Assembly (NCBI RefSeq): GCF_034190915.1 | Contig: NW_026947709.1 | Coordinates: 124,001 to 188,000, forward strand | DNA length: 64,000 nucleotides | Reading direction: 5' to 3' | Source: Cavia porcellus | Lineage: Eukaryota; Chordata; Mammalia; Rodentia; Caviidae | In this document: one piece after another, positions 33,467 to 45,600 of the stretch | Position numbering within the stretch: position 1 is the stretch's first letter | How the letters are laid out: each line of letters starts with the position of its first letter | The notes under the pieces: generated by a model | What the model saw: only the letters and a program-made list of their open reading frames with translations | Told to the model about the DNA's origin: nothing | Database searches by the model: none | Made by a program: the position numbers and the translations under genes

Positions 33467-35236
33467 ATGTGTCCCTCTAAGATGACCCGTATGGGACCCC
33501 AGACTTTAACCCTCCGGGCTCTAATGGGATTACTTATATTAATAATCCCCACTGTAGCTAGCCCCCATCGCCCCTGGAAATGGTCGTTAATACGATGGGG
33601 GGACTCACGTGTGGGTAGCACCTGGGAAGGATCAGGAAGTCCATGGTTTGCGCCCACACCCTGTTGGTTCTTTCCAGGGCTCCAATGTCCCAAACAAAGT
33701 CATTTTTATCTTTGTCCCGCACCAACCGGGAGTAGATCATATTGTAATTCCCCAGGAGAATATTTTTGTGCTTATTGGGGCTGTGAAACCGCTGCAACAG
33801 GGTGGCAACCCGCCTTCCCCGATAAACACCTTAAAATGACATGGGGGCCGCCGGGATGCAGCCTAGATAACTACCCACCGGCTGGTCAGAGATCCTGTCA
33901 GGTTCTAAATATCACTGTCACCACTCCTGAGGACCCAGGTTGGCTGACAGGACGCACCTGGGGACTTCGAGTCTATGAGCCAGGTAAAGACAGGGGAAGC
34001 CTTATTCTCATAAAAAAGGTTCCCCTGCAGGCCCCATTTGTGCCCATAGGCCCAAACTTTACTCTAAAGCCAAAATATAATCAGCCTACTATAGATCCTG
34101 TTACTACTGTTCAAACAACCATAGTAAGTCCCTCAGCCATAACAGTTTCTCAAGCTCCGCTACTCCAGACAGATCACGTACCTGTCCCTCAATATTCACA
34201 TTCTAACCTACTCAGTTTGATTAAAGGAGCATACATGGCTTTAAATCATACCCGACCTGATCTCCCCCAATCCTGTTGGCTATGTCTAAGTCCTAATCCC
34301 CCGTATTATGAGGGAACCGCTCTAAATGACTCTTATACACTAACCCCCAACCCCGGCCAATGCGATTGGAATCAAGTATACCACACTCTCCCCCTTCCTG
34401 GCCTCGCTGGTCAAGGAACTTGTATAGGAGCAGTTGATAACTGGCCAACAAGCTTGCGACATCTTTGCCTCACACACACTAATTCCTTTCCCAAAGATCA
34501 GTACCTCGTCCCTCCTACTGGAGCCTTTTGGCTATGTACCAATGGGCTCACCCCTTGTGTCTCCACTAACGTCCTCCTTGCAGACAGCAGCTCCTGCATC
34601 CTTATAGACCTTATGCCACGCATTAAATATCTCCCCCCTAACACGCTCCCCCTCATGGGAGGTCGATATAAACGAGAACCTGTCTCCCTGACCCTAGCAG
34701 TCCTATTGGGGATAGGTGTGGCGGGGGGGATAGGAACTGGCACAGCAGCCCTCATTACTGGGCATCAGTCTCGCCAACAGCTTCTTGCAGTAGTAAACCA
34801 AGATTTACAGGCCTTAGAAACTTCTATAACTGCGTTACAACAATCCCTCTCGTCTCTATCTGAAGTAGTGTTACAGAACAGAAGAGGCTTAGATCTTCTA
34901 TTTTTAAAAGAAGGCGGTCTCTGCGCTGCACTTAGAGAAGAATGTTGTTTCTACACTGATCATACTGGGATTGTAAAAGACGCAATGGAAAAGCTGAGAG
35001 AGAGAATCAAATCTCGAGAGCCCCCTTCAAGTGAAGCCAAAATGTTTTCCTTCTGGGAATCAATCCTGCCCTATGTTCTCCCTTTACTGGGACCCCTGGC
35101 CGGATTCATTATAGTCATGGCTATAGCCCCTTGCCTCATTAACCGAGTAACCCAATTTGTGAGGGCTCAGATCTCTCAGGTAAAAGTTATGGTGCTACGT
35201 CAACAATATGACCCCTTACCTATACAGGACCTTTAG
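33467..35236 (+). CDS. env: Envelope glycoprotein (provirus 1, intact, 589 aa)
   Basis: Env mediates receptor binding (SU) and membrane fusion (TM). The frame opens 22 bp after the pol stop; Met1, Met6 and Met9 are all possible starts, and the hydrophobic signal peptide (about residues 17-31) follows all three. SU shows the mature-like SPHRPW start, YWGCET, four N-glycosylation sequons (NIT, NFT, NHT, NDS) and CWLC at 270-273. The cleavage site is RYKR at 400-403. TM has a Gly/Ala-rich fusion peptide after cleavage, a conserved ectodomain with the LQNRRGLDLL-type stretch, CX6CC from C486 to C493-C494, a membrane anchor near 530-560 and a short tail with a YDPL motif. No stop or frameshift is seen. 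It would be made from a spliced mRNA. Confidence 0.95.
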   Translation: MCPSKMTRMGPQTLTLRALMGLLILIIPTVASPHRPWKWSLIRWGDSRVGSTWEGSGSPWFAPTPCWFFPGLQCPKQSHFYLCPAPTGSRSYCNSPGEYFCAYWGCETAATGWQPAFPDKHLKMTWGPPGCSLDNYPPAGQRSCQVLNITVTTPEDPGWLTGRTWGLRVYEPGKDRGSLILIKKVPLQAPFVPIGPNFTLKPKYNQPTIDPVTTVQTTIVSPSAITVSQAPLLQTDHVPVPQYSHSNLLSLIKGAYMALNHTRPDLPQSCWLCLSPNPPYYEGTALNDSYTLTPNPGQCDWNQVYHTLPLPGLAGQGTCIGAVDNWPTSLRHLCLTHTNSFPKDQYLVPPTGAFWLCTNGLTPCVSTNVLLADSSSCILIDLMPRIKYLPPNTLPLMGGRYKREPVSLTLAVLLGIGVAGGIGTGTAALITGHQSRQQLLAVVNQDLQALETSITALQQSLSSLSEVVLQNRRGLDLLFLKEGGLCAALREECCFYTDHTGIVKDAMEKLRERIKSREPPSSEAKMFSFWESILPYVLPLLGPLAGFIIVMAIAPCLINRVTQFVRAQISQVKVMVLRQQYDPLPIQDL

Positions 35237-35260
35237 GATTAAAAGTCATTGGAAAAAAAT

Positions 35261-35272
35261 AAAAGGGGGGAA
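35261..35272 (+). other. Polypurine tract (provirus 1)
   Basis: AAAAGGGGGGAA directly before the 3' LTR; plus-strand DNA priming site. Equivalent tracts at 47972-47983 and 60684-60695 are unchanged. Confidence 0.9.
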
Positions 35273-35963
35273 TGTGAGAGTCGACCCCCCTGCTACAACC
35301 CCCTCCCCAGAGCGGGGAATGAAAGGGTTAACTCCCTAACTCCCCAGAGCGGGGGAATGAAAGGGTTAACTCCCTAACTCCCCAGAGCGGGGGAATGAAA
35401 GGGTTAACTCCCTAACTCCCCAGAGCGGGGGAATGAAAGGGCTAACTCCCTAACTCCCCAGAGCGGGGGGAATGAAAGGGCTAACTCCCTAACTCCCCAG
35501 AGCTATCAGAACAGAGCAGTAAAGAATGCTTCACTCCCTAAACCTTTCCCAGGAGATAATCAGAGCAGGGCCAAAGGGAATGTCTCTGCTAGTCATTAAC
35601 CACTAGATGTTCTGTTCTCTGTAAAGATAGAGATAAGCAAAAGAATGTACTGTATAAACAGGACCAGGGGGCACCTGGCACTCTAAGGTCAACCCAAGAC
35701 CCTCGGTCTCAATGGTTACTCAGCCCCAGACCCTCAAATCAGCATTAGCCAGGTCCTGCGCCGCTCAAAATTAACCAATGCGATTTGCTTCTGTAAACTT
35801 GCTTGCCTCCTGCGTGTACCTTTAAAAACCCTGCACAAATTCCCCTCGGGGCCCCTCCGCACACGTTTGCCTGAAGGACCCCATGCGCATGGAAATAAAC
35901 TTTCTTTTCCTCACCAAGAGCTGAGTCCTTGGGGTCTCTTCCCCTGCGGCGTTGGCCCTAACA
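35273..35963 (+). repeat. 3' LTR of provirus 1 (691 bp)
   Basis: Starts directly after the polypurine tract and ends CCCTAACA at the right target duplication. AATAAA at 35894-35899 would polyadenylate viral transcripts. By eye it matches the 3' LTRs of proviruses 2 and 3 throughout. Confidence 0.95.
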
Positions 35964-36758
35964 ATTTTTTTCAGTATTTTGTGTTCCACCAGATTTATTT
36001 GAAGATCTCCTGTCCTGCATCCACTGCCCAATGGAGAAGGCCACACATAGGACAACCCACATGAGAACTTCACTTCTACAGCCTGATTATATCATCATGA
36101 GAATATAATTTTCCTTTCATCATCAAAGATTTTTACATCAGATTGACCAGCTCTCTTGCTTGCCCATGTTTTTCCCTGGTTTTTGTACCTTGAAAGGGGT
36201 GTGAACTCTTCCCAGCCTTGATCTCCATCTTCCCCCGTATTTCCAAACATATTCATCTGGGAAACATGTAAAGATCTTATTCGGGGCTTGTTTCATTGTT
36301 TTCAAATATCTGCCCTTGAAATTCAACTTCCACCACTGTCTCTCATATCCAAAGCTATGTGCTTGCAGAGGATTTCTGCTGAGAAATTTTACAGAAAGCT
36401 CTTATACTGCAGGTGAATGATGCCAGCAAGTCTTGACTGAATAGCTTAGGGAACAGGACTCAGCCAAATGACTGACATGACAAGGGAAAAGCGTATGCTC
36501 AAGGATACGACATGGCAGAGGTCATCTGCCAGGCCCTGGCATATTTAATATCCAATTGAAAGTACATCAATGGGTAGATTGGCAAGCATTTCCATCCACA
36601 AATTCTGAGCAGTGAAGCCTTCGGAGAGAATATTGTGCCATACCAGGCCAAGAATATTCATCCTATTTAAATCTTGCCCTACAAGGTCCTCTGTGCCACT
36701 GAGGTCTCCATGGCAACGCCCAGCATTGTGACTCAGGTCTCCTACTGCACACTTGTAT

Positions 36759-37402
36759 CCTAGAGCCTAAAGTCCAGCTCACAATGGTGCTCAGCCAATC
36801 ACAGCCCATTGTGTTTGCCTGGCAACCACAAGCTTGTGGATTTCTGTGAACTGTTTCAGCCCAACTCTGCAGCTTTCCACCTCATACAACTACAGCCATT
36901 CCAATCATGCAGTATTTGATTAGCCTCTCTTTGTTGCCTCAGAATTTTTTTTTACAGTTGTAGTGATCAAGAAAATTTGACATATTTTGAGAAGTGGAGG
37001 GAAGTAATTGGAAAACCTTTTGGTATATCTGAGGTCTATGGGTTCCAAACTTGACTATCCCAGTCTTTTAAATTTTCAAACCTAGAGCCTAAAATCCACC
37101 TCACAGGGATGTTCAGCCAATTTCAGCCCAGTGTGGTTGCCTGGCAACCACAAGCCTGTGGATTTCTGTGAAGAGTTTCAGCCCAACTCTGCAGCTTTCC
37201 AGCTCATACAACCACAGCCATTCCAATCATGCAGTATTTGATACACCTCTCTAAGTTGCCTCAGAATTTTCTTTGAACTTGTGGTGATCAAGCAAATTTG
37301 ACATATTTTGACAAGTGGAGGGAAGTAATTGGCTCTGTCTTTAGCTCTGTTTGTGGTATATGGTGTCCAAAGCTGACTAGCCCAGTCTATTCAGTTATGA
37401 AA
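36759..37402. repeat. A+B subrepeats of unit 8
   Basis: A 36759-37080, B 37081-37402. A carries TGTGTTTGCC instead of TGTGGTTGCC in its palindrome; B carries GAAGAGTTTC and TCCAGCTCAT. These changes are shared with units 9 and 10 only. Confidence 0.85.
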
Positions 37403-39817
37403 CGTAGAAAGCCAAATGTTTCAAGGGAGGAAAGAAAATACCACAATGATTTGGGTTCTGCCAAGTTTCTGGTGGCTTGGGAAGCAAACCTGCAAACCAT
37501 ACATGCAGTCTCTGCTGGATTACTGCCACCATGGTAGTATCAGTTAGCACTAAAAGCCAGCAACCAGAAGATGAGACCCAAAATGAAAGTGAATCCTTGC
37601 AGTGCATGAATATTTGGAGTGCCTGCTTCAACTATCCAGCTTCCTCGGGGTTCACTTGTCTGCAATCGCTATTTCAAGGAGGTCTGCAGCCATTCCAGCA
37701 TAACCCTGAACACTAAACATGAGGTACTAGCTCAATACCTTATCACCAGCAGGTTTTCCCAGAATTCAACTGTAACATGGTGAAAGGGAAACCCTTAGAA
37801 AAGGGATGCAAATGCCCCTTTCACCAGAAATCCCAGGTATTTTCTCATGGCATGGAATATTTAGACTCCACAACTCATGTAGTGAACCCAGGGACCTAGA
37901 CCAAGTGTGTCTAGTTTAATGTTGTCCTCTTTTTGGAAACAGCATCTTATGTAGTTGTTGAAAGAGGCCTTGAGATCAATTCGTAGCCCAAGATGGACTG
38001 GAACTCCCAAGGATCCATCCAGCTCAGCCCCCAGATTGCTGGGATTATAGGCATGAGGGACCATGCCAAGCATGTGCACAGAGATTCTTACATAATTTGT
38101 GAAATCCCACTACTGGTCTATAGGTAGCTTCTGTGCTTCAGGCTTTAGGACTATGCCTCTCTTTGTTTTGGCTCCCCTTGTTCAGGTGTCCATTTCTATT
38201 GTGATAAGCTCCAAGGCCCCAGGCAAGGGAGTGGCTGCCCTTCCTCTGGTGTGTCCTTGGATGATTACAGCCTTGGATGAACAGGGTTCAAATATATTGG
38301 ATCCTGTGCATTTGAAGAGGAAATGAGTAAAGTTTCATGAGTTAATGTGGACATGCCAGGGAATTGAGGGGCCATGATAGAGACAAAACTTCAGGCCATG
38401 GGCTGAAGGCTGAGGATTCTGTACCTCTAGCTTCTTGAATAGTGGGCCTGCTGAGCAATTGTGTGCTCTCAAATGTAATTTGATGGGTTTTGTTTTAATT
38501 TATTTTGTTTTTTGCTTTGGTTTTTTACATGGAAGGAACTGTACCATGGTTTGAAGAAGCTGGAGTGTCTTACCTAAGAGAAATTTGCAAAAAGGGACAA
38601 TTCAGCAGCCAAGAATTTCTCAAATGCCCTTGGCGTTTTAAAAAATGTGACATAAAGTTGAGTGTGTCATGTCCATGTCTCTTTACAAAAGATTTTACCT
38701 CCTATTTGATAGGAATTACTGTTTCTTTGAAAGCTCAACCTGCACTGAAATAAAGATAATCCCTCCTTTCCTGATTCTGCTTGAAACCACATCCTTTCTT
38801 AGTTATATTTTCTTACGCAGCAACACTTGGAGATGACTACAGCGAGAGTTTCCCATTGGTGGAATTTCCACGGAGACACATGAAGTAATACTGCACAACT
38901 TCAAGTGAAGTGCACTGTCCCTTGACAATGGCAAGTCTGGGCAAATCTCTAGGAACTGAAAATCTTATAAAGTCTGAAAGTGAGTGAATGAAAATGGGCC
39001 TCTCCACATATGGACAGGGCCTCTCCTTAAGCACACATTTGTTGAAAAAGTAATTATGAGAGACGAATGAACTCCCAAAATGGAATGGAAATTTTCTTGT
39101 TTAGGCCTGGAACGCTATGGCCTGGAGCCCTGTGGTTCTAACTGGATGAGCAAAGTGTGAGCAGAGATCAAAGGAAAACACTCCATTTAGGGAACTCGAT
39201 ATTTAACCAGGTGTCCAGAGAGGTGGCAAACTGTACTTGTGTCAATTTGCTCAAATCCTGTCTTCACAAGAAAGTAAATTCCAGCACGACCAGTGACTAG
39301 AGGAGGACACATTTCAAAGGACTTGTAAAAAGTCCAACCCTGAAGTTAGCCCAACACTGAATTTAGATGAAAAGTAGCAGAGTCTGTTAGTCTTTCAAGT
39401 TTTAATAGGAGAAACTTATAGCATGCAATAGCTGTTACATGAATAACTTCAGAGCTTTTGGAGAGGTCGAAATCACTATGAGTGAGGGCTTCCCTGACTC
39501 GCAAAGTTAAAAATAGTAAAACAAACAATTTGCAAAACCAATCAACCAATTAAATACAAACACTAAGTCCAAAGGGTTTCACTGGTTTTAAAACCACTTA
39601 TGGAATGCACAACTATTGATGAGGCTTACTCTGCATTCTGCTTTACTCAGGCCTGGTACATGAGCAACTGTGAAAGCAAAATTCAAAATGTTATGTGAAG
39701 TGACCATTTCATTGTTGAAACCATGACCCAATAGACATTTTCTCTTTTGAAACTTCATACATTATCCATATATGTTCTCAAAGGGAAGGAATACACAGGA
39801 TTTAGGCTGAATTATTT

Positions 39818-40509
39818 TGTGAGAGTCGACCCCCCTGCTACAACCCCCTCCCCAGAGCGGGGAATGAAAGGGTTAACTCCCTAACTCCCCAGAGCGGGGG
39901 AATGAAAGGGTTAACTCCCTAACTCCCCAGAGCGGGGGAATGAAAGGGTTAACTCCCTAACTCCCCAGAGCGGGGGAATGAAAGGGCTAACTCCCTAACT
40001 CCCCAGAGCGGGGGGGAATGAAAGGGCTAACTCCCTAACTCCCCAGAGCTATCAGAACAGAGCAGTAAAGAATGCTTCACTCCCTAAACCTTTCCCAGGA
40101 GATAATCAGAGCAGGGCCAAAGGGAATGTCTCTGCTAGTCATTAACCACTAGATGTTCTGTTCTCTGTAAAGATAGAGATAAGCAAAAGAATGTACTGTA
40201 TAAACAGGACCAGGGGGCACCTGGCACTCTAAGGTCAACCCAAGACCCTCGGTCTCCATGGTTACTCAGCCCCAGACCCTCAAATCAGCATTAGCCAGGT
40301 CCTGCGCCGCTCAAAATTAACCAATGCGATTTGCTTCTGTAAACTTGCTTGCCTCCTGCGTGTACCTTTAAAAACCCTGCACAAATTCCCCTCGGGGCCC
40401 CTCCGCACACGTTTGCCTGAGGGACCCCATGCGCATGGAAATAAACTTTCTTTTCCTCACCAAGAGCTGAGTCCTTGGGGTCTCTTCCCCTGCGGCGTTG
40501 GCCCTAACA
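39818..40509 (+). repeat. 5' LTR of provirus 2 (692 bp)
   Basis: Differs from its own 3' LTR by only two substitutions and one extra G in the fifth tandem repeat. It lacks the seven private changes of the provirus 1 5' LTR. Confidence 0.95.
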
Positions 40510-40512
40510 TCG

Positions 40513-40530
40513 TCGAGGCCCCAGCAAGAT
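40513..40530 (+). other. Altered primer binding site (provirus 2)
   Basis: Reads TCGAGGCCCCAGCAAGAT. Two bases differ from provirus 1, one of them in the TGG that pairs with the tRNA CCA end, so priming efficiency should be reduced. Confidence 0.6.
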
Positions 40531-40884
40531 TAGCACGTCTCACGGGAGGTGACCCCAACGGCTCTACCGGTGAGTACGACTGGTCGCTTTTCATACCACC
40601 GGTGTTTACGCCCCGAGCCATACGGCTCCGATCTAGGGGCAATTTTTGTTATCTGTTTCGTACTCTGTTCCCTGGTGACTGGGGGACGCCCCACACGGTT
40701 TCCGTGGTTCACCGTCTGCGATAGGGTCTCCCTATCGATCTGGGGGATTTCGATTCCCAATCTGTGGTCCGTCTGGGCCAATCTGGAGACACCCTTTGAG
40801 GTGACTCATCTGGGGGATTTCGATTCCCAGTCTGTGGTCCGCCCGGGCCAATCTGGAGACACCCTGTAAGGTGTCTCATTTGGA

Positions 40885-41109
40885 GTGAAACTGATGCGTA
40901 TGCATGTGAATGAAGTGGCCGGCCTGATTGTTTTGTGTGTCGTGGGTGCTGTGTTAGGTTATTTGTTGTACCGCGCTTGCGTTAACCACCCTGTGACAAT
41001 AGAACGTCATGGGACAGTCGACCTCATCCCCATTGTCCCTCACCCTCGACCACTGGTCGGAGGTGCGGAAGAGGGCTCACGATCTCTCCTTGCAGGTCAA
41101 GAAGAGTAA
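40885..41109 (+). CDS. Leader membrane-segment ORF (provirus 2)
   Basis: Same 74-codon frame as in provirus 1 with one residue difference near the C-terminus (Gly in place of Ser at residue 71). It again overlaps the gag start out of frame. The hydrophobic segment is unchanged. Confidence 0.45.
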   Translation: MKLMRMHVNEVAGLIVLCVVGAVLGYLLYRACVNHPVTIERHGTVDLIPIVPHPRPLVGGAEEGSRSLLAGQEE

Positions 41110-41701
41110 GTGGCAGGATTTCTGCTCGACTGAGTGGCCTGCTTTCTCTGTGGGGTGGCCACCAGAGGGGACTTTTCATCTGCCCCTCATTCTAGCAGTT
41201 AAGGACGTCATCTTCCGCCCCGGACAAAGGGGGAACCCTGATCAAGTCGCTTACATCCTGGTATGGCAGGACCTCAGGGAGGAACCCCCATTATGGGTAA
41301 AATCCTTTCTTCCCCCTTCTGACTCATCTGTACCAAAGCTTTTAGCTCTGAAAGGACCTCCCACTTCGGCTCCGGTCCTGCCCGAGTCTCAGCCTGATCT
41401 ACCCTTACTGGACTATGACCAGCCTCCTCCTTCCCAGCCGACTCAACCTCCTCCGTACCCACTCTCTCCTCCAGCCTCCTCGTCCGAATCGAGTGCTGCT
41501 TCTCCGTCAGCCCCCTCTTCACCTGAGCTAAATTCCTCTTCTCCTCCGGTACCCACGTCCCCTCTATATCCCCCCTCCCTGCGATGGCTTGCCCCGAGCC
41601 CACACCTCCGGGGCCCACGGGCCCAGCCCAGAACACTTGGAGCAAGCTACGGCCTGAGGATCCAGTCGTTACCCTCCCTCTCCGTCCCTATGGGCCCATG
41701 A
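41009..41701 (+). pseudogene. gag: gag 5' segment, MA-p12 (provirus 2)
   Basis: Open for 230 codons from the Met-Gly-Gln start at 41009, overlapping the leader membrane ORF. Codon 36 is Gln (CAG), unlike provirus 1. PPPY is at residues 147-150 in a long Pro/Ser tract. The frame runs into out-of-frame sequence and stops at 41699-41701. Capsid continues in the frame one base back, and the change must lie in 41527-41698, the only stretch where both frames are open. The segment is therefore a truncated Gag N-terminal part, with the break shared by all copies. Confidence 0.85.
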
Positions 41702-42603
41702 TAGACGATGGGACAGATGGAGGGCAGATGCCCGCTTTACAGTACTGGCCTTTTTCTACCTCAGATCTCTATAACTGGAAAAACAATAACCCTCCTTTTT
41801 CTGATGATCCTTCTAAGCTAACAGGTCTAATGGATTCTGTTATGTTCTCCCACCAACCCACATGGGACGACTGTCAACAGCTCCTAGGGGTCCTGTTCAA
41901 CACCGAGGAAAGAGACCGCATCCTCCTGGAAGCCCGGAAAGCTGTTCCCGGAGAGGATGGCAGACCCACCCAGAGACCAGACTGGATCGATGACTTCTTC
42001 CCCTTAAAGCGCCCCAACTGGGACCCCAACTCACCTGCTGGTAGGCAGCATCTTTCTATCTATCGCCAGACTCTAATGGCAGGTGTCTGGGCCGCCGCAA
42101 GGCGCCCCACTAATCTGGCCAAGGTAAGAGAAGTTACCCAAGGACCTACTGAGACTCCCTCAGTTTTTCTAGAACGCCTGATGGAAGCTTACCGGCGATA
42201 TACGCCTTTTAACCCTGAGGAGGAAGGCCGAAAAGGCTCGATAGCTATGGCCTTTATAGGACAATCGGCCCCTGATATAAGACGTAAGCTCCAAAGGCTA
42301 GATGGTCTCCAAGACCTGACTCTGAGGGATCTTGTTAAGGAAGCTGAAAAGGTCTACTATAAGCGGGAGACAGAGGAAGAGAAAGAGTTAGCTAGGGACA
42401 AAAGACGAAACAAGGAATTAACTAAGATGTTGGCCACAGTTATTCAGGGAAAACCTGAGCCAGGAAAGGGAAAGCCCACTCGCCCTCCATTAGACCCTGA
42501 TCAATGTGCATATTGTAAGGAAAAAGGACACCTGATCAAAGACTGTGAAAAGTTAAAAAAGGAACGGGCCAAAGAAGAACGAGAAAGACAGTCCTCACAG
42601 TGA
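41584..42603 (+). pseudogene. gag: gag 3' segment, CA-NC (provirus 2, early stop)
   Basis: Capsid and nucleocapsid with the same motifs as provirus 1, including the major homology region and CCHC knuckle. Several residues agree with provirus 3 against provirus 1 (for example RDRILLE, DWIDDF, TLMAGVW and EAYRRY). It ends at TGA 42601-42603, where CGA of provirus 3 has changed by a CpG transition. That is two codons before the site of the provirus 1 stop and 13 codons before the UAG at 42640-42642, so this is an independent mutation. Confidence 0.88.
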
Positions 42604-42642
42604 TCCCGAGCCCCCATGCTCGCCCTAGATGAAGAAGACTAG

Positions 42643-45600
42643 GGACTTCGGGGCTCAGATCCCCTCCCCGAGCTCAGGGTAATGTTTAAAGTGGAGGGGA
42701 CTCCCGTGGAATTCGAGGTCGATACGGGAGCTGTTTATTTGGCCTTACAAGCCCCCTTAGGGGCCCTTTCAACTAAGAAATCATTAGTTCAAGGGGCTAA
42801 CGGGAGCAAATATCGCTCGTGGACCACTGAGCGCACAGTTGACTTAGGCAAGGGAAAAGTAAAACACTCCTTTCTGGTTATTCCCGAATGTCCTGCTCCC
42901 CTCTTGGGACGGGACTTATTAACCAAACTGGGGGCAAAGATTTCCTTTGAGCCCCAAGGACCTCAAGTAACATTCCGTAACCCAAAGGTTGGGCAACCTA
43001 TGGTTACGGTGTTATCTCTAAAACTGGAAGATCAATATAGGCTCTACGACCACCAGGATCCCCAGCCTATCGCCCCAGCCTGGCTGACTGATTTTAAAGA
43101 ATCCTGGGCCGAGACGGCTGGACTCGGGCTGGCAAGCCAGCAACCGCCTGTAGTGGTTACTTTAAAAACCACTGCCTCCCCTATTCGGGTCAAGCAATAT
43201 CCCATTAATAGAGAAGCTCACCTAGGGATTAAGGTGCACATACAGAGACTTTTAGACCAAGGGGTATTAACTCCTTGTCGGTCTGCATGGAATACTCCGT
43301 TACTCCCGGTCAAAAAGCCCGGGACGAATGACTACAGACCGGTACAGGACCTAAGGGAGGTCAATAGCAGGGTAGAAGACATTCACCCCACCGTACCCAA
43401 TCCCTATAATCTCCTCAGTGGGTTAAATCCCTCAAGGACTTGGTATACTGTTCTGGATTTAAAGGATGCCTTTTTCTGTTTGCCTTTACACAAAGATAGC
43501 CAGCCCTTATTTGCATTTGAATGGACGGACCCTGAGACTGGGTCCGCCGGACAACTAACCTGGACGCGCCTCCCACAGGGCTTCAAAAACAGCCCAACCA
43601 TCTTTGATGAAGCCCTACATAAGGATTTAGCCCCCTTTCGGGCTCAACACCCAAGCCTCACCCTTCTTCAATATGTAGATGACTTGCTGCTGGCTGCGGA
43701 CTCTGAGGGTGACTGCACAAGCGGAACTCAGGACCTTTTACGTGAGTTGGCTATCCTGGGGTATAGGGCATCAGCAAAAAAGGCTCAAATTTGTAAGCGA
43801 GAGGTAATTTTTCTGGGCTACTCCTTAAAAGGGGGACAAAGGTGGCTCACTGAGGCCAGAAAACAGACTGTGGTCCAGATTCCCCCTCCAAAGAGTCAAA
43901 AACAATTACGAGAGTTCCTGGGCACTGCGGGGTTCTGCCGGTTACGGATCCCCGGATTCGCAACTTTGGCAGCTCCCCTATATCCGTTACTGAAGGGGGG
44001 ATCTCCCTTTATCTGGAAAAAAGATCACCAGCAGGCCTTTGATGCCATCAAGCGGGCTCTCCTGTCCGCTCCGGCCCTGGCTCTTCCTAATGTGGATAAG
44101 CCCTTTACTCTCTTCATGGAAGAAAAAAAAGGAATAGCGAGAGGAGTGCTGACCCAGGCCTTTGGGCCATGGAGGCGTCCGGTGGCTTACCTCTCAAAAA
44201 GACTGGACACTGTGGCAAGCGGGTGGCCACCCTGCCTAAAGGCCATCGCAGCAGCTGCCTTGCTCATTAAAGACGCTGACAAATTGACTTTGGGACAGAA
44301 AATAACAATCATTGCCCCGCACACGCTAGAAAGCATCATCCGCCAGCCTCCAGATAGGTGGCTCTCAAATGCCAGAGTTACTCGTTATCAGAGCCTCTTG
44401 CTCAACAAGGACAAGATAACTTTTGGACCCCTGGTGACTCTCAACCCGGCGACCCTGCTGCCGGAAGAAGCTTCGGAACCCGTCCTCCATACCTGCCAGG
44501 ACGTCTTGGCAGAAGAGGCCGGAGTACGACCGGACTTATTGGATTGCCCCCTACCCAATGCAGAGGTGACCTACTTCACTGACGGGAGTAGCTTTTTGAT
44601 TCAAGGTAAGCGGTATGCGGGGGCGGCTGTGACTGATTATTCCAATGTTATATGGACAGCCAGACTAGAGGACGGGTCCTCGGCCCAAAAGGCCGAACTG
44701 ATTGCTTTGACTAAGGCTCTGGAGCTCGCTAAAGGAAAGCGAGCGAACATTTACACGGATAGCCGATATGCTTTTGCAACGGCCCACATCCACGGGGCCA
44801 TATACCGCCAGCGGGGGCTTCTGACCTCCGCAGGAAAAGAAATAAAACACAAACAGGAAATCCTCCAGTTGCTCGCTGCAGTTATGTTGCCCCAGAAGGT
44901 GGCGATAATACACTGTAACAGCCACCAGAAAGGGACTGATCCCGTCACAAGGGGAAACAACCTGGCCGATCAGGCAGCAAAATCTGCAGCCATGGGAGAC
45001 TCACAGATGTTGGTGACTGATGTCAAAGATTCTCCTCAAAAGGAGAAAGCTCAGATTAACCAAACCCCTGAAACACCTGATTTGACTGCTTACATACAAC
45101 AGGCCCACCGGCTCACTCATTTGGGAGCTAAAAAGCTAAGCCTACTGGCCCAACGCCAAGACTTCCCAGGGGCATCCCCCACTGCCATACGTCAGGTCGC
45201 CAATCGGGTGGTGGCTAATTGTGAGGCATGTCAATTGACCAATGCCTACCCTGCCAAGCTGGCCCCCGGCAAAAGGCTACGCGGCACCAGACCTGGACAA
45301 TACTGGGAAGTGGACTTTACAGAAGTTAAGCCTGCCCGATGCGGACTAAAATATCTGCTAGTTTTTGTAGACACCTTTTCTGGATGGACTGAGGCTTTTC
45401 CTACCAAAAAGGAAACCGCTGCCGTGGTAACTAAAAAATTGATGGAAGAAATATTTCCCCGGTTCGGATTGCCAAAGGTAATAGGGTCTGATAATGGACC
45501 GGCGTTTGTGGCTAAGGTAAGTCAGGGACTGGCCAACATATTGGGGATTGATTGGAAATTACATTGTGCTTATAGACCCCAAAGTTCAGGACAGGTAGAG

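Larger units (their letters stand above)
27108..35963 (+). mobile_element. Endogenous gammaretrovirus, provirus 1 (8856 bp)
   Basis: Complete LTR-gag-pol-env-LTR element with TG...CA termini, flanked by ATTT at 27104-27107 and 35964-35967. The 4-bp target duplication, UAG-separated gag and pol in one frame, single CCHC zinc knuckle, PPPY in p12, and CX6CC Env TM subunit together define a gammaretrovirus (ERV class I). GC is visibly higher than in the host unit. The Gag reading frame is broken in three places (see the gag entries), while pol and env are open. It is the most diverged of the three copies in the 5' LTR, leader and gag. Confidence 0.97.
26317..39028. repeat. Macrosatellite unit 8, interrupted by provirus 1 (12.71 kb)
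   Basis: Host sequence 26317-27107 and 35964-39028, with provirus 27108-35963 between them. Removing the provirus and one copy of the 4-bp duplication leaves 3852 bp, exactly a long unit. The right flank continues as ATTTTTTTCAG, so the target was the 7-T haplotype. Host sequence right of the provirus has GGCCACACAT (as in older units), whereas units 9 and 10 read GGCCAAACAT. Confidence 0.95.

Noticed and set aside
27108..35963. Replication-competent provirus
   Set aside because: Gag is frame-shifted in all copies, and copies 1 and 2 have extra stops before pol. The presence of open pol and env alone is not enough.
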